Shown: piece by piece, positions 8,091-19,453 of the stretch
How positions within the stretch are numbered: the first letter of the stretch is position 1
Layout of the letters: each line of letters starts with the position of its first letter
NCBI RefSeq assembly: GCF_000003195.3
Contig: NC_012877.2
Location: forward strand, 9,340,855-9,404,854
DNA: 64,000 bases
Reading direction: 5' to 3'
From: Sorghum bicolor
Lineage: Eukaryota; Streptophyta; Magnoliopsida; Poales; Poaceae
Program-made: the position numbers and the translations under genes
Notes under the pieces: generated by a model
Database searches by the model: none
Seen by the model: only the letters and a program-made list of their open reading frames with translations
Told to the model about the DNA's origin: nothing

Positions 8091-11000
8091 TGCATCAACA
8101 ACAGGGGATCTTCCATCTCTCACATTGACCAAGGAGCAAGTCAAGCAGTGGGAACAATGGCAGAAGATGAAGGGATCTGAAACCTCCAAAATCACTTCAG
8201 ATGGTTCTGTGATTGCCACCACTAGTCACTTTGGTAACTTTGCCAACTATGCCCATTTTGGCAAAGGTACTCAGGCACAGGCACTTGCATCCACATATAG
8301 GCATAACATAGAATGGGTTGTTGATTCAGGAGCATCCAAGCATGTCACAGGCATATCTAGTTCTTTTAAAACTTACACTCCACACTCTTATTCTGAGACT
8401 ATTCAAACTGCTGATGGCACATCCCAACCCATTCATGGTGTAGGATCCGTAGAGTGTACCCCATCCCTTCATTTATCATCTGTCTTACATGTCTTTTCTT
8501 TCCCAGTCAACCTCCTCTCGGTTAGTTCACTTGTTGATCAATTCAAATGCATTGTTACATTTGATGAAAACCTTTGTATTTTTCAGGAGAAGAGGACGGG
8601 GAGAGTGATTGGGACTGGAACCAGGCATAATGGGTTGTGGGTTATCAACCAGAAGGAGTCAGCATTGGCAGCAGTTGTTGAAGCTCAGGAGAGGGAGATC
8701 TACTTGCTTCACTATCGGTTAGGACATGTGCCTTTTGAAAATTTAAATAAATTCTATCCTGCTATGTTTAAGGGTGTGGACAAAAACAAACTTGTGTGTG
8801 ATGCATGTGAACTTGGGAAACATACAAGGTCAACCTATCCTAGTATTGGTCTTCGTAGTGGAGAACCTTTTATGATGATACATTCTGATGTTTGGGGTCC
8901 CTGCTCAGTTACATCATTAAGTGGGTTTAAGTGGTTTGTCACATTTATTGACTGCTAAACTCGTATGACATGGATCTACATGCTTAAGGGTAAGCATGAA
9001 GTTCTCCGGTGTTTCCAAGACTTCAATAATCTAGTTGTCAACCAGTTTAATGCCAAGATTAGAATTATTCACACTGATAACGGAAGGGAATATATGAATA
9101 ATGATTTTATAGCATACCTATCAAGTCATGGCATTCTCCATCAAACCACATGTCCTAATACTCCAGCACAAAATGGTGGCTGAAAGACCAAATAGACCAT
9201 TTGTTGGAGGTGACCAGATCATTGATGTTTCAAATGAATGTGCCTAAGTATCTCTGGAGTGAGGCAGTGTTGACAGCAGCCTACTTAATCAATCGTATGC
9301 CATCTAGGGTTCTTGGAATGAAGTCCCCAGCTGAACTTTTGTTTGGACAACAGGAATTCAAGGTACCTCCCAAGGTATTTGGCTGTGTTTGCTTTGTCAG
9401 GGACCATAGGCCTTCAGTTGGTAAGTTAGACCCTCGTGCGGTAAAATGTGTTTTTGTTGGATATTCCTCTACACAAAAGGGTTACAAGTGCTGGGACCCC
9501 ATTGGAAAGAAATTGTTTGTGAGTATGGATGTGACATTTCGTGAGTTTGAACCATACTATGTAAAATCATGGGATCTTGACCCATTTCTAGAAGAGTTCT
9601 CTTCTGTCACTATGAGTTACAGTAGAGAGGGGGAGAATGAAGGAGCTGATGCTGATGCTCAAAAAGAGGTAATTGTTGGTACCATTCCATATCCAATGAA
9701 TAGGTCTGGAACTCAGGAGGTAATTCATCAGGATAATGGTGATAACGGTGAATGTGGAAGTGAAGAAAAAATAGTTGGTGATGGGAGTGAGGAGTCATTT
9801 GATGAAGGAAGTGGAGAGAATAGGGAAATAGTTGAGAAGGAGCCAATTGTATATCAAAGGAGACGGTTCAGGAGTCAGGGGGAGCAAACAGCTGAAAAGG
9901 AGCCAATTGTATATCAAAGGAGACGGTTCAGGAGCCAATTGTATATCAAAGGAGACGGTTCAAGAGTCAGGGGGAGCAAGTTGGTATACCACAGCCACAG
10001 CAGCCTGGTTCACCAGTTTCAGATCTCTCCTCAGACCTCTCTCCATTGAGCTCCTCGACCCAATCTGGGTCAACTGGTAATGTGTCTACTACTTCTGAGC
10101 ATGTAGAGTTATCTCTTGCACAACGTAGAGATACTAGATCTAACTTTGGAAAACCTCCTGTTCGATATGGTTTTGAGTCTCCTAGTACAAATCATGACAT
10201 TGCCAATTTCCTCTCATACTCTCGTCTTTCACCCGCATATAGAGCATTTGTTGCATCTTTACAAACAGTGCCTATTCCAAGAGACTGGAAGTGTGCAAAA
10301 CAGGACCCTAAGTGGAAGGTAGCAATGGAAGAAGAGATGCATGCTCTACAAAAGAACAAGACATGGGAACTAGTTCCACTTCCAAAAGGGAAAAGAGCTG
10401 TGGGTTGTAAGTGGGTCTTCACTGTGAAGCAAAACCCAAAAGGAGAGGTGGACAGATATAAAGCAAGGTTGGTTGCAAAAGGGTATAGTCAAACATATGG
10501 CATTGATTATGATGAGACCTTTGCTCCTGTGGCAAAGATGGGTACTGTCAGAACACTAATCTCTTGTGCAGTTAACTTTAGTTGGCCTCTACATCAGATG
10601 GATGTGAAGAATGCATTTCTTCATTGTGACTTACAGGAAGAAGTCTATATGGAAATTCCACCGGGGTTTGCTAATAGTCAAACTGTTGGCAAGGTGTGCA
10701 AACTTAAAAAATAACTCTATGGCCTGAAGCAATCACCCCGAGCATGGTTTGACAGGTTTAAGAGAGCTGTTTGTAGTATGGGCTACACTCAATGCAATGG
10801 AGACCATACAGTCTTCTATAAGCATAAGGGAACATTTATCACCATCATGGCAGTGTATGTGGATGATATTGTTATCACTGGAGATGATGTGGAGGAAATC
10901 AAATGCTTAAAGGAGAATTTGGGAAAGGCCTTCGAGGTAAAGGATCTTGGACCACTTAGGTATTTCCTTGGGATTGAAATTGCTAGGTCACATAAGGGGA

Positions 11001-11809
11001 TAGTTCTCTCACAGAGGAAATATGTTCTTGATTTATTGACAGAAACTGGGATGCTAGGATGTAGACCATGTAGTAACCCTATTGATAAAAATCATCAAAT
11101 TAGTGCCGAGTCTGGAGATCCTATTAACAAAGAAGCATATCAAAGGTTGGTTGGGAGGTTGATATACCTATTTCATACACGACCTGATATTTCTTATGCA
11201 GTGAGTGTGGTAAGCAGATATATGCATGATCCTAGAACAGGGCATATGGAACTGGTTTACAGAATATTGAGGTACCTAAAAGGGACACCTGGAAGAGGGT
11301 TATGGTTCAAGAAGAACATGCATTTAGATCTGGAGGGATATTGTGATGCAGATTGGGCAAGTAGCAGCGATGACAGGAGGTCCACATCTGGTTATTGTGT
11401 GTTTGTGGGAGGCAATCTTGTCTCATGGCGTAGCAAAAAGCAAGCAGTTGTGGCACGGTCTACTGCAGAGGCAGAATATAGGGCAATGGCGTTGAGCTTA
11501 TGCGAGATGTTGTGGTTAAAAGGCTTATTGAAGGAGCTGCGTGTGTTGAGAAGTGAGACCATGATGCTTCATTGTGACAATGTTGCTGCAATCAATATTG
11601 CAAATAATCCGGTCCAGTTTGATCGCACTAAGCATGTTGAGATTGATAGGTTCTTCATCAAGGAAAAACTTGATAGTGGAGTTCTAAGACTAGAACATGT
11701 AAAATCACGTAGTCAACTAGCAGATTGTTTTACTAAGGGTTTAGGACCTAGTGAGAATGAGCTAAGTTGTAACAAGATGGGCATGATAGATATCTTTAGC
11801 CCATCTTGA
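8071..11809 (+). pseudogene. Ty1/copia polyprotein remnant: protease, integrase, reverse transcriptase, RNase H
   Basis: This is a decayed copia polyprotein in typical order. The protease active site is in WVVDSGASKHVTG, followed by a GAG-pre-integrase HHCC region (HYRLGHVP...CDACELGKH). The integrase core has HSDVWGP and HTDNGREY. The reverse transcriptase has YVDDIVITG and an LYGLKQSPRAW box. The RNase H has CDADWASSSDDRRST and ends in the TKHVEIDRFFIKEK region. Damage includes an in-frame TAA at 8956, a TGA with small deletions near 9181 in the integrase NGVAER motif, a frame change in the 9840-9980 repeats, and a TAA near 10712. The stop at 11807-11809 is directly before the polypurine tract. 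Gag is missing: the frame starts abruptly at the end of the E1 LTR. Confidence 0.9.
9840..9980 (+). repeat. tandem repeat in the copia integrase-RT linker
   Basis: A core of about 33 bp (CCAATTGTATATCAAAGGAG and onward, coding EPIVYQRRRFRSQ) occurs three times, beginning near 9842, 9902 and 9936. The first spacing is 60 bp, which keeps the frame. The second is about 34 bp and shifts it. The duplication itself therefore breaks the polyprotein. Confidence 0.8.
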
Positions 11810-11910
11810 GGGGGAGTGTTGGTGTAAATATATATTTGTAAGAGGGTTCCTATGTAAAAGTGAAACAAATGAATAGAGAGTGGGTGTGTGTGTTTACGAC
11901 ACACACCAGA
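11808..11910 (+). repeat. copia polypurine tract and start of 3' LTR
   Basis: GAGGGGGAG (11808-11816) is followed by TGTTGGTGTAAATATATATT at 11817, the classic start of a copia 3' LTR immediately after the pol stop. The LTR end is not resolved. It may extend to about 12060, past two AATAAAG words near 11994 and 12043. Confidence 0.6.
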
Positions 11911-11934
11911 ACCTTCCCAATCCCCAAATCGTGA

Positions 11935-12052
11935 CAGATTGTATTCTGGAAATTGTATAGATTGTCTTATGGAAATCTGGAATGTTATGACTGAATAAAG
12001 AGCAAATCTGTATAGATTGTATTTTGGAATGTTTTGACTAAATAAAGAGGAG
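11935..12052 (+). repeat. imperfect tandem duplication ending in AATAAAGAG
   Basis: Two related units, each running from GTATAGATTGT through TGGAA(...)TGTT(A/T)TGACT(G/A)AATAAAGAG, lie side by side. They probably belong to the copia LTR, where a duplicated polyadenylation region would explain two AATAAA words. Confidence 0.5.
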
Positions 12053-12334
12053 GCGTTGCTGATTTTTTAAAACTTCAGAGACTATACAAATATCATTGTT
12101 TCCAGGTATCCAGTATCAAGTGCATGTGACATAACTGCTAAATTCCAGAGACTACATACAGATCATGGTAGCTCATTTGCAAGAGGCAAAAGACATTCAT
12201 GCAAATTTGCAAAACACATCCAGATTGCACATTGGTGGCAAAAGATATCCATGCTACTAGAATTCACCAATAACATCTCCCTACAAAATAAAGAACAATA
12301 ATTGAACATGGTGGCCATGTATGGTTAAAAAAAT

Positions 12335-12925
12335 GGTGCATTGCTTTGAAGTATTACCGTAAATAGCTGAGAAAAGGTATTGATGACCATGTATGGTTCA
12401 GACATGTGTTCCATTGGCAAAGAAGTACTAGGATAAATATTTTGTACTGCTGCAATGTCTTGTACTGATGTTCTTTCTTGCACTGCTGCTTCTTTTCCCT
12501 TCTTCTTACCTCTCTTCTTTGCAGTTTCTTTTTCCTTCAAATAAAAGAAATAAAACTGAATATGTTCCCATTGAACACAGTAAAAGAGAATCAAATATAT
12601 TTTGTGTTATCACATACCTTTGAACCATTTTCCTTTTTCTCACCTCCCTTCTTTGCAATTTTGCGTCTTTTGTCAAGCCAAGTTCTTCTACGCCTTGAGG
12701 TTTTAGTTTCCACGTCCTTTTTCTTTAAGATTGCTGTACTCAGCAAATCAATTGGAGGAGAATCATTTGTGGAAACATTGATTGGAGCCATTGCAGTAGG
12801 AAAACCCATGATTTCTTTTTCGAGTTGCTCGCTAAGCATGTCAAGTGCATAATCTACTAGTAAGGCGCACCGTGGATAGTCGCACCTCAGTGTGCCAAAT
12901 TGAGGAATTTGCGAGTCATAAAATT
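12335..12925 (-). pseudogene. duplicated FAR1-like C-terminal segment (copy B)
   Basis: This is nearly identical to 16736-17310, differing by scattered substitutions and small indels. It encodes the basic tail of a FAR1/FHY3-like protein (KDVETKTSRRRRTWLDKRRK, then KKRGKKKGKEAA). The match stops at CGAGTCAT near 12920. There the other copy continues into FAR1 coding sequence, while this copy joins unrelated GC-rich DNA. No transposase core accompanies it, so it is a detached fragment. About 220 bp to its left (12110-12330) has no recognisable coding. Confidence 0.75.
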
Positions 12926-13335
12926 GGGTGGACTCTGGGCTCATTGCATCCACTGTGAGCTCCCTCCTTGGATGAACGACGCGTGGACGAGACACGCATC
13001 AGACAGCCGTAGGAATCGAGTCTCCTTTAGCAGCTCGTGCGTGCGCATTTAGTCGGCTCCCTCGGCTCCATGGCCATCTGCTCTCTCGGCTCCCTCGTCT
13101 CCATAGGCACTCGAGTAAACAAATCGGGCGTACATATTCCGAGCAAGATGTCACGGCAGCGGTGGCGGCGGCTGCGGCACGACTGCGGCGATAGCGGCAG
13201 GGGGCTCGCGGCCGCATCGAATAGCAGCAGGTGACCTAGATCAGCCAGGAGCAGATGTGCCTCCTCCAGGATGCTCATCGTCAACACCGCACGCTGGTCG
13301 GCGGCGGCGGCGGCGATAGCCGTGGTTCTGTCTCC
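12926..13335. other. GC-rich segment without a recognised gene
   Basis: This stretch is rich in CGG/GGC triplets and CpG, unlike the AT-rich DNA on both sides. It directly precedes the two-exon fragment at 13336. It may be captured upstream gene sequence, but no frame is convincing. Confidence 0.4.
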
Positions 13336-13633
13336 ATGGAGCCGAGGGAGATCTACTTGGAGAGCAGGAGAGTGCACCTCACCAGGATCATGAAATGGTG
13401 AGTAGGCTTCTCTACTCTCTATTTTTATTATCCCGTCGTCCTGCCTCTGTGCATGCTCAGAACTTTCAGAAGCTGTTCATTGTTGTTTTGGTCAGCTTGT
13501 GTGTTCGTTGTGGTTTCAATCAAGAAGGGATCCTGATCAAGATCGCCATGGCTTGTTTGATTGTGTCAGGTACAACGCTGATTTTGGGCAGGACTGGAAC
13601 ATCCTCAAGTGGCTCCTCAACTACCAAAGCTGA
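13336..13633 (+). pseudogene. captured two-exon gene fragment resembling the end of a DUF547 protein
   Basis: Exon 1 is 13336-13397 and exon 2 is 13570-13633. They are joined by an intron with GTGAGT donor and TTGTGTCAG acceptor that splits a Trp codon. The joined frame reads MEPREIYLESRRVHLTRIMKW then YNADFGQDWNILKWLLNY and a stop. This resembles the C-terminal part of the DUF547 domain (HLTRI.KWY..DFG....LKWLLNYL), recalled from plant DUF547 proteins rather than searched. Only about 40 codons remain, so it is a fragment that kept its intron, as DNA-level capture by MULE-type transposons produces. Confidence 0.45.
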
Positions 13634-13751
13634 TATGACTTGTGTCTTGCCTGACAGTAACTAGGATGGTTGCCAAAGATGTAAACATAGATAGTACATG
13701 GGAACTCCTGGCAAGATAAGTTGTAGTGCATGTAACATAGCTGACAGTTTC

Positions 13752-14412
13752 TTTTTTTTTTTGAAAACCGTAGGAGAGCTGCGTTTCATTGCATTATAGA
13801 GAAGAAAAATAGGGTGGGTCCCCAACAAGATCCTCACTCATACGGGGACCAAATATGAGTGAGGCAATTACACACACACCTTTACTGGGCTCATAGAAAT
13901 CAGCTGAAGCTAGACCCTAACTAAGCAGCCCTAGTCACCCAACGCCAAACCAAGCTCAATGAGCTTCTTTGCCCCAGCCATGCACCAGAGACTATGCTCA
14001 TTCTTTAGCTCACTCCAAAGCATGCTCAGCGAAGGAGAAACCCCCTCAAAGACACATGTGTTTCTATGTTTCCAAATAATCCAGGCTCCTAAAATAATTA
14101 GAGAATTCACTCCTCTCCTGTGTTCCTTGCTCACTCTGCTGATCGTCTTGCGCCACCATTCAGCAAAACTCCGCTCGTTTTGCCGGGGAGTTGAATCAGC
14201 TAAGTTTAATGGGGTGAGTAATTTGCACCATACTTGTCTTGCCATCACACAAGATGTTAGCAAATGTTGTATTGTCTCCTCTTCCTGATCGCATAGGGGG
14301 CATTTATCCGGATGTGAAAGACCCCTCTTAGCAAGCCTATCAGCTGTCCAACATCTATTACGGATCGCCAGCCACAAGAACATTTTGCATTTGCTTGGAG
14401 CCCAAGACTTCC
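13752..14412 (-). pseudogene. 5'-truncated LINE fragment (RT zinc-binding tail)
   Basis: On the minus strand an open frame (14383-13931) encodes a LINE zf-RVT domain: FLWLAIRNRCWTADRLAKRG followed by CPLC...ETIQHLLTSC and AWIIWKHRNTCVFEG. The T-run at 13752-13762 is its poly(A) tail read on the opposite strand. Loss of all upstream domains is the usual result of incomplete target-primed reverse transcription. A convincing target duplication could not be fixed. Confidence 0.85.
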
Positions 14413-14689
14413 ATTGTAGTGCAGTTTCGACTACAATTGTAGTGCAGTTTTTTTCTTTCTTTTTAGTCTCTACTTAATCTGTTGGCTGAAATTCTATCCA
14501 GCATGTAAACCATCAGTACCTGTTTGGATGTTTTTTATATGAAATATATTTGGCTGTTTTGAAATCAGCAATAGATTGGATGTATGAATAATCTCATTGT
14601 TTTTCTGAATGCATTATTCTGAACAACAAAAGAGCAAAGTCTGTGAGGTTCCTAGCAAAAGAACAAAATTACATAGATTGTTGGTTTTG
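14413..14689. other. AT-rich spacer, nothing recognised
   Basis: It contains a short local duplication (TTGTAGTGCAGTTT near 14414 and 14440) at the 5' end of the LINE stub, and otherwise only the 3' flank of the FAR1-like copy A. Confidence 0.4.
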
Positions 14690-16735
14690 CACTCTATCAA
14701 AATGTAACCTCCTAACAGCAGATTGCTCTGTAGCATCTTGATCAACTCCCATAACAGGCTTGTGTATCCTCCTTGTACGTATGGAGCAGCCATTGCAAAA
14801 GGATTTGCAATTAAATTGAAGTGTGGCATTGTGGAATTAGCATATCCACCTTGCAGGAAAGGAGCTTCCATGGCTGAAGGTGGCCCAGGATTTAAATCCT
14901 GTCATAGCATAACAAATTAAAGTGTTCAAAAATCATGAATATGAGGGAAATTTATGATAATAGCTAATGTCTTACACTTATTTGGTTTGGAATATCAAGT
15001 TCATGTCTTGTTTGTAGATCATTTGTTTCCAGATCTTCACCTATAATGAAAGATATATGATGTTATAAGATTTTTTAGAGAAATGCAGACATAAGCAAAA
15101 GATATTCGGCAGGTCAGTACCTTTCTTATGAGCACCCTTTTTCTTTTTCCCTGATGACTTCTTTTCAGCAACATTTTTAAAACGTTTATTCTTTGGACCT
15201 TTTATTATTTGAGAAATTTTAAATGATATAACACCATTCAATGCATCTTGAACATTTTCAACCGGAACCGCAGGAACCTCATTGGATTTTTCATGCATCT
15301 CACTTAGATAATTATCAGCTTCCAAGTTCAAGTTATGTAAGGCTTTCTGCAATTTATCAAGAAGTTCTTGTGATGGCGAACACTTTAGTGCAAGAGATGT
15401 GGCTTGTCGAGATATAAGTGCTGCTTGTGTCTTCAAATCTCCCTTCTCAGTTCCTTGTTTCTCAATATAAAATCCAATTTTCGCGTATTTTGTCCATCTA
15501 GGCAGTATATATTGCGATGGCAAATTGTATACTCTATTCATATTGAAGACTCTTAGAGCATGTTTGCACAATAGACCTGTAAGATACAGTTGCCAATTAC
15601 TACCTATATTACAACTTACAATGTATAAATTGAATGTAGGTAGTACACATACCTATGGATTCAAACATCCGACAAGAGCATGTAATGGTGGAATCTTCAG
15701 TGTTCAATACTACTGTTGCTCCACGGTCAGACTCCATATGTTTAACAAAGAATGTCAAGTTTGTCCCCGCGGCTTCCAAGAAGTCACAAGTCAATGTAAA
15801 TTGTTTCTTAAATTCTTCCTCAAACTCTGAATACATTCACCTTGTATATGATTCAGCTGCGGTATTCAACATTGGTAGATTTCGAATGTATGGAACCGGG
15901 TTCTTTCGACATGACTTAAAATCAGCATCCAATTCATTTGTACGGAGACTAACTGCAACTTTCTCACATTCTACAAGAAATTCCGAAAGACCAAGTTTCC
16001 TACAAAATATTTTCTTGAAGACATTATTCATACCTTCACTCCTTTGGGTTGAGTTCATGTCTGCTGTAAAAGAATCACGGTACACCGCAGCCCACTTTGC
16101 CCTCAAAGCATACAAGTTTGCCATCCATGTGTTATATTGAAGGTTGTATTTAGCCAACAATTCATGCCATTTCTCAATAAAGTAAGTCTCTGACCTGTCT
16201 TCGTACACACAATTTTTGAAATCTGTTAAAAACTTGTTACCTTTCTTATCCGACTCATGAATTACATGACTAAGATGTTTAGCAGCATTTAAGCAAATGT
16301 GCCACAAACAAAGACGATGGCTTGTATTTGGGAATACATAAGCAATTGCTTCTGCCATAGCCGCGTCTTGATCTGTAAAAATTGTGTTTGGGTGCTTTCC
16401 TGACATTGCCGTTAGAAAGGTTTCAAAAAGCCAAACAAACGATTCAATAGTTTCATTAAATAGAAGTGCACATCCAAATATTATTGTTTGCTTGTGATGG
16501 TTGCAGCCAAGAATCGGAGCAAAAGGCATTTCAAACTTATTAGTTTTAAATATGGTGTCAAATGACACAGCATCAGAAAGCATTTGTAATCCATGATAGA
16601 CTGACCATCTACCCAAAAAAAATTTGCTATACGACCATCTTCCTTGTCTACCTAAAATGCATAAAAAAATGTAGGATTCTGTAACTGTTTATTTCTCAGA
16701 TACTCTGATAGTGTTTGTGCATCATTGGCTTCTCA
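14690..16735 (-). pseudogene. FAR1/FHY3-like (MULE transposase-related) pseudogene, copy A, N-terminus missing
   Basis: On the minus strand the MULE transposase core is clear: SFDTIFKTNKFEMPFAPILG, the catalytic-type TDQDAAMAEAI, and HRLCLWHICLNAAKHL (16616-15837). A SWIM zinc finger follows (CSCRMFESIG), interrupted at the usual place by a 76-nt GT-AG intron (15652-15577) before LLCKHALRVFNM. Lys-rich and Gln/Gly-rich C-terminal exons run to about 14690. Damage includes a frameshift near 16600, an in-frame TGA at 15837-15839, and a stop near 16650. The FAR1 DNA-binding domain is absent: sequence homologous to its middle ends at about 16735, exactly where the copy C tail begins. FAR1/FHY3 proteins are transcription factors domesticated from MULE transposases; this copy cannot make one. 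Confidence 0.85.
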
Positions 16736-19453
16736 GTATTACCGTAAATAGCTGAGAAAAGGTATTGATGGCCATGTATGGTTCAGACATGTGTTCCATT
16801 GGCAAAGAAGTACTAGGATAAATATTTTGTACTGCTGCAATGTCTTGTACTGATGTTCTTTCTTGCACTGCTGCTTCTTTTCCCTTCTTCTTACCTCTCT
16901 TCTTTGCAGTTTCTTTTTCCTTCAAATAAAAAAAATAAAACTGAATATGTTCCCATTGAACACAGTAAAAGAGAATCAAATATATTTTGTGTTATCACAT
17001 ACCTTTGAACCATTTTCCTTTTTCTCACCTCCCTTCTTTGCAACTTTGCGTCTTTTGTCAAGCCAATCTTCTACGCCTTGAGGTTTTAGTTTCCACGTCC
17101 TTTTTCTTTAGGATTGCTGTACTTAGCAAATCAATTGGAGGAGAATCATTTGTGGAAACATTGATTGGAGCCATTGCACTAGGAAAACCCATGATTTCTT
17201 CTTCGACTTGCTTGCTAAGCATGTCAAGTGCATAGTCTACTAGTAAGGCGCACAGTGGATAGTCGCAGCTCGGTGTGCCAAATTGAGGAATTTGCGAGTC
17301 ATATTCTTATAGCAAAGCATAGCATCTAATTTTGGATTCTCTATTATACTTCAGCGTTGATTGTCTTGTACTATCCCACTGTGTGCTTTTCCAGTCCATG
17401 GCTTCAATATATCTTGTTCTGAAATTGACTTGATATTAATCAAATCAAGAACTTTTAGAGCATGAGCACACAATATTCCGATTCTATTGAACTGCCCACA
17501 ACTACAAGTGCTTGTTTGGTCTGTTGGATCACCAGTTACTTTGTACTCCTTCTCAAGGGTAAAATTTTCATCAAGACTCCCAATTGCTACAAGATATTCA
17601 TTTTTGCCTTCCAATGGCATGGTGCATGCTACCATGGACCTCTCATATTCACATTGGAAAACTTAAAAAACAATTGGTGTGTATAACTTTGTAGCTTGGA
17701 TTAGCATAGGTGTCCTCATTTTGAGTCTTGGTATTTTTTTGATTCAAATTCATCATGCAATTAATTATTTCTTTTATATTCCACAACCCTTTCAAAATGC
17801 TTAAGGAATCGAATGATATCAAAATCTGATTTGAAATGTGGCTTCAAGTCACTTTTTAGACTCTCACTCAATTGTGTACTCCTCATCCCTAATGTGTACA
17901 CATTAGTCATATACTCCGTCCATTCATTTATCTCATTCAACTAAGCAAAAACTTTTTATTCAAAAATCTCCTTCATATTAGCTTGGGATTTACCTGCATT
18001 TGTTGCCCCTTTGCTACTCGTTGGCTACCACTCACCTGTATTTATTGTCTCTTTGCTACTTATTGGTTGTTCCTTGCCTATGACTCCTTGTATACGCTCA
18101 GGCCGCGATGATTAAATGCAAACTGAGTACTTTTGCTCTGTTCCTTTGTCACTGAGCTGAAGGAACGATGGACATAAATGAATGGAGGGAGTAACATTTA
18201 ACCCACTTTTCTCTTACATTATATATACTATCCAACCAAGATTGCTTGCTCTCCTTTGTCCTCATGATGTTAAATGCTTCTTGAAATGTTGCTTCATCTT
18301 CATACTCGTACATACATGCACTAAAATCTGTGAGAATATTTGGTTCTTCCTTGCTATCTTCTGCCTTTCTTTTTGGAGGAGTACATGATTCTTTATTGTT
18401 AGCTTCAGCTAGATGATTAACAACATTTTGCATAATATGAAAAGTGCACAGGCCATGCTAAGTTTCTAAAAAGACCTTAATAGCCTTTCTCATTGGTGCA
18501 TCTTGATCAGTATAGATTGTTTTAGGTTGCTTGCCATTATGTGCTTTTAGGAAGGTCTCAAATAGCCATTTAAAGGACTCAAATTTCTCATCATTCATGA
18601 GAACAGAACCAAAGACCAGTTTCTCTAAAATGATTGAAAGGCCTACTCTCCTTGTTTGTTCTAAAAGTTGTATCAAATCGACAACATCACCAAAATATAC
18701 ATAGTCAGTGAGCATTTTAGCATCAACCCAAAAAATTTTAGATATTTATTCTTCCCAGTCCATTTGCAATGCATATTAGAATGATGGGTTCTCGATAATT
18801 TTTTCTTGCAAATACATGCTTCCAGCTTTTCCATATGCCATCTCACATTGGCGCTTGGCCCTTAAATAGTCCTTATGGTCTCGAAGAGTGTAACTAAGAT
18901 TAAGTGAGCCACCAACTTGGATGGAAGCCAACTCATGTGCAACTTCGGGCCCAATTCCTGCATCATCAGCCTTCTCAATTTCAAAACCTTGTAGCTCTAA
19001 AATTTTCCTTTGAGAGACCAACAAATGTGAGATTTGTGGCAACTGAAGGGTGTGATTGTGTTCCAAAATCAGCTGAGTGACTTTATAATTTCCCTTCTCA
19101 CGGACTAGTATGAGACCCGTATGAACTTGATAATCAGTTCTTGTTTCTGCTCTTGTACACTTTATTAAATGACCCCTTTTATCTTTCAATCTGTGACCCT
19201 CATTCGCACAAACAAATCTGCATGAACTAACCTTTCCATCAGATTTTCTTTTGTTTGAGTACCTTTTTCTGACGTCAAAACCTTTTTGACCTCCATAGTT
19301 AAGCCAAAACATCCAAACTTCCTCTGTACTACTGAATTCCATGCCAACTTGAGGTAAGAAATTAGGGGAAAACCCATTCCTACAACAAACAAAATATTTA
19401 GTTTTATGGTCATATATATATGTCTGACCGCATGGGGAGAAAGAAACAAGCAT
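16736..19453 (-). pseudogene. FAR1/FHY3-like (MULE transposase-related) pseudogene, copy C, near full length
   Basis: Read on minus it has a FAR1 DNA-binding domain (19453-18776; GMEFSSTEEVWMFW, then CRFVCANEGHR and EHNHTLQ), a MULE core (18715-18458; TDQDAPMRKAI), and a middle part (18433-18193). A Stowaway MITE (17914-18191) interrupts it. A SWIM finger follows (17635-17351; TCSCGQFNRIGILCAHALKV), then a basic C-terminal tail (17310-16736). Several stops and frameshifts show it is dead. The C-terminal 0.58 kb is the segment duplicated at 12335-12925. It belongs to a different subfamily from copy A, judging by the core sequences. Confidence 0.82.
17912..18193. mobile_element. Stowaway-type MITE
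   Basis: Terminal inverted repeats CTCCGTCCATTCATTTAT (from 17914) and ATAAATGAATGGAGGGAG (to 18191) are flanked by TA on each side (17912-17913, 18192-18193). The CTCCCTCC-type ends and the TA duplication are diagnostic of Stowaway (Tc1/mariner-derived) MITEs. The element is about 278 bp and splits FAR1-like copy C. Confidence 0.85.

Larger units (their letters stand above)
8086..12060 (+). mobile_element. Ty1/copia LTR retrotransposon, 3' portion
   Basis: Domain order protease-integrase-RT-RNase H (integrase before RT) identifies copia. The 5' part, with its LTR and gag, is absent at the E1 junction and is predicted to lie left of E1. The right end cannot be fixed, because no matching LTR end or target duplication is visible in the window. 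Confidence 0.75.

Noticed and set aside
11817..11910. A 94-bp copia LTR ending in ACACACACCA
   Set aside because: Far too short for a copia LTR, and the TG...CA match comes from a GT/AC-rich stretch; the LTR end is left unresolved.
13027..13377. 116-codon minus-strand frame in the GC-rich block
   Set aside because: CGG/GCC triplet runs keep all frames open; no motif, and the opposite strand carries the better supported spliced fragment.
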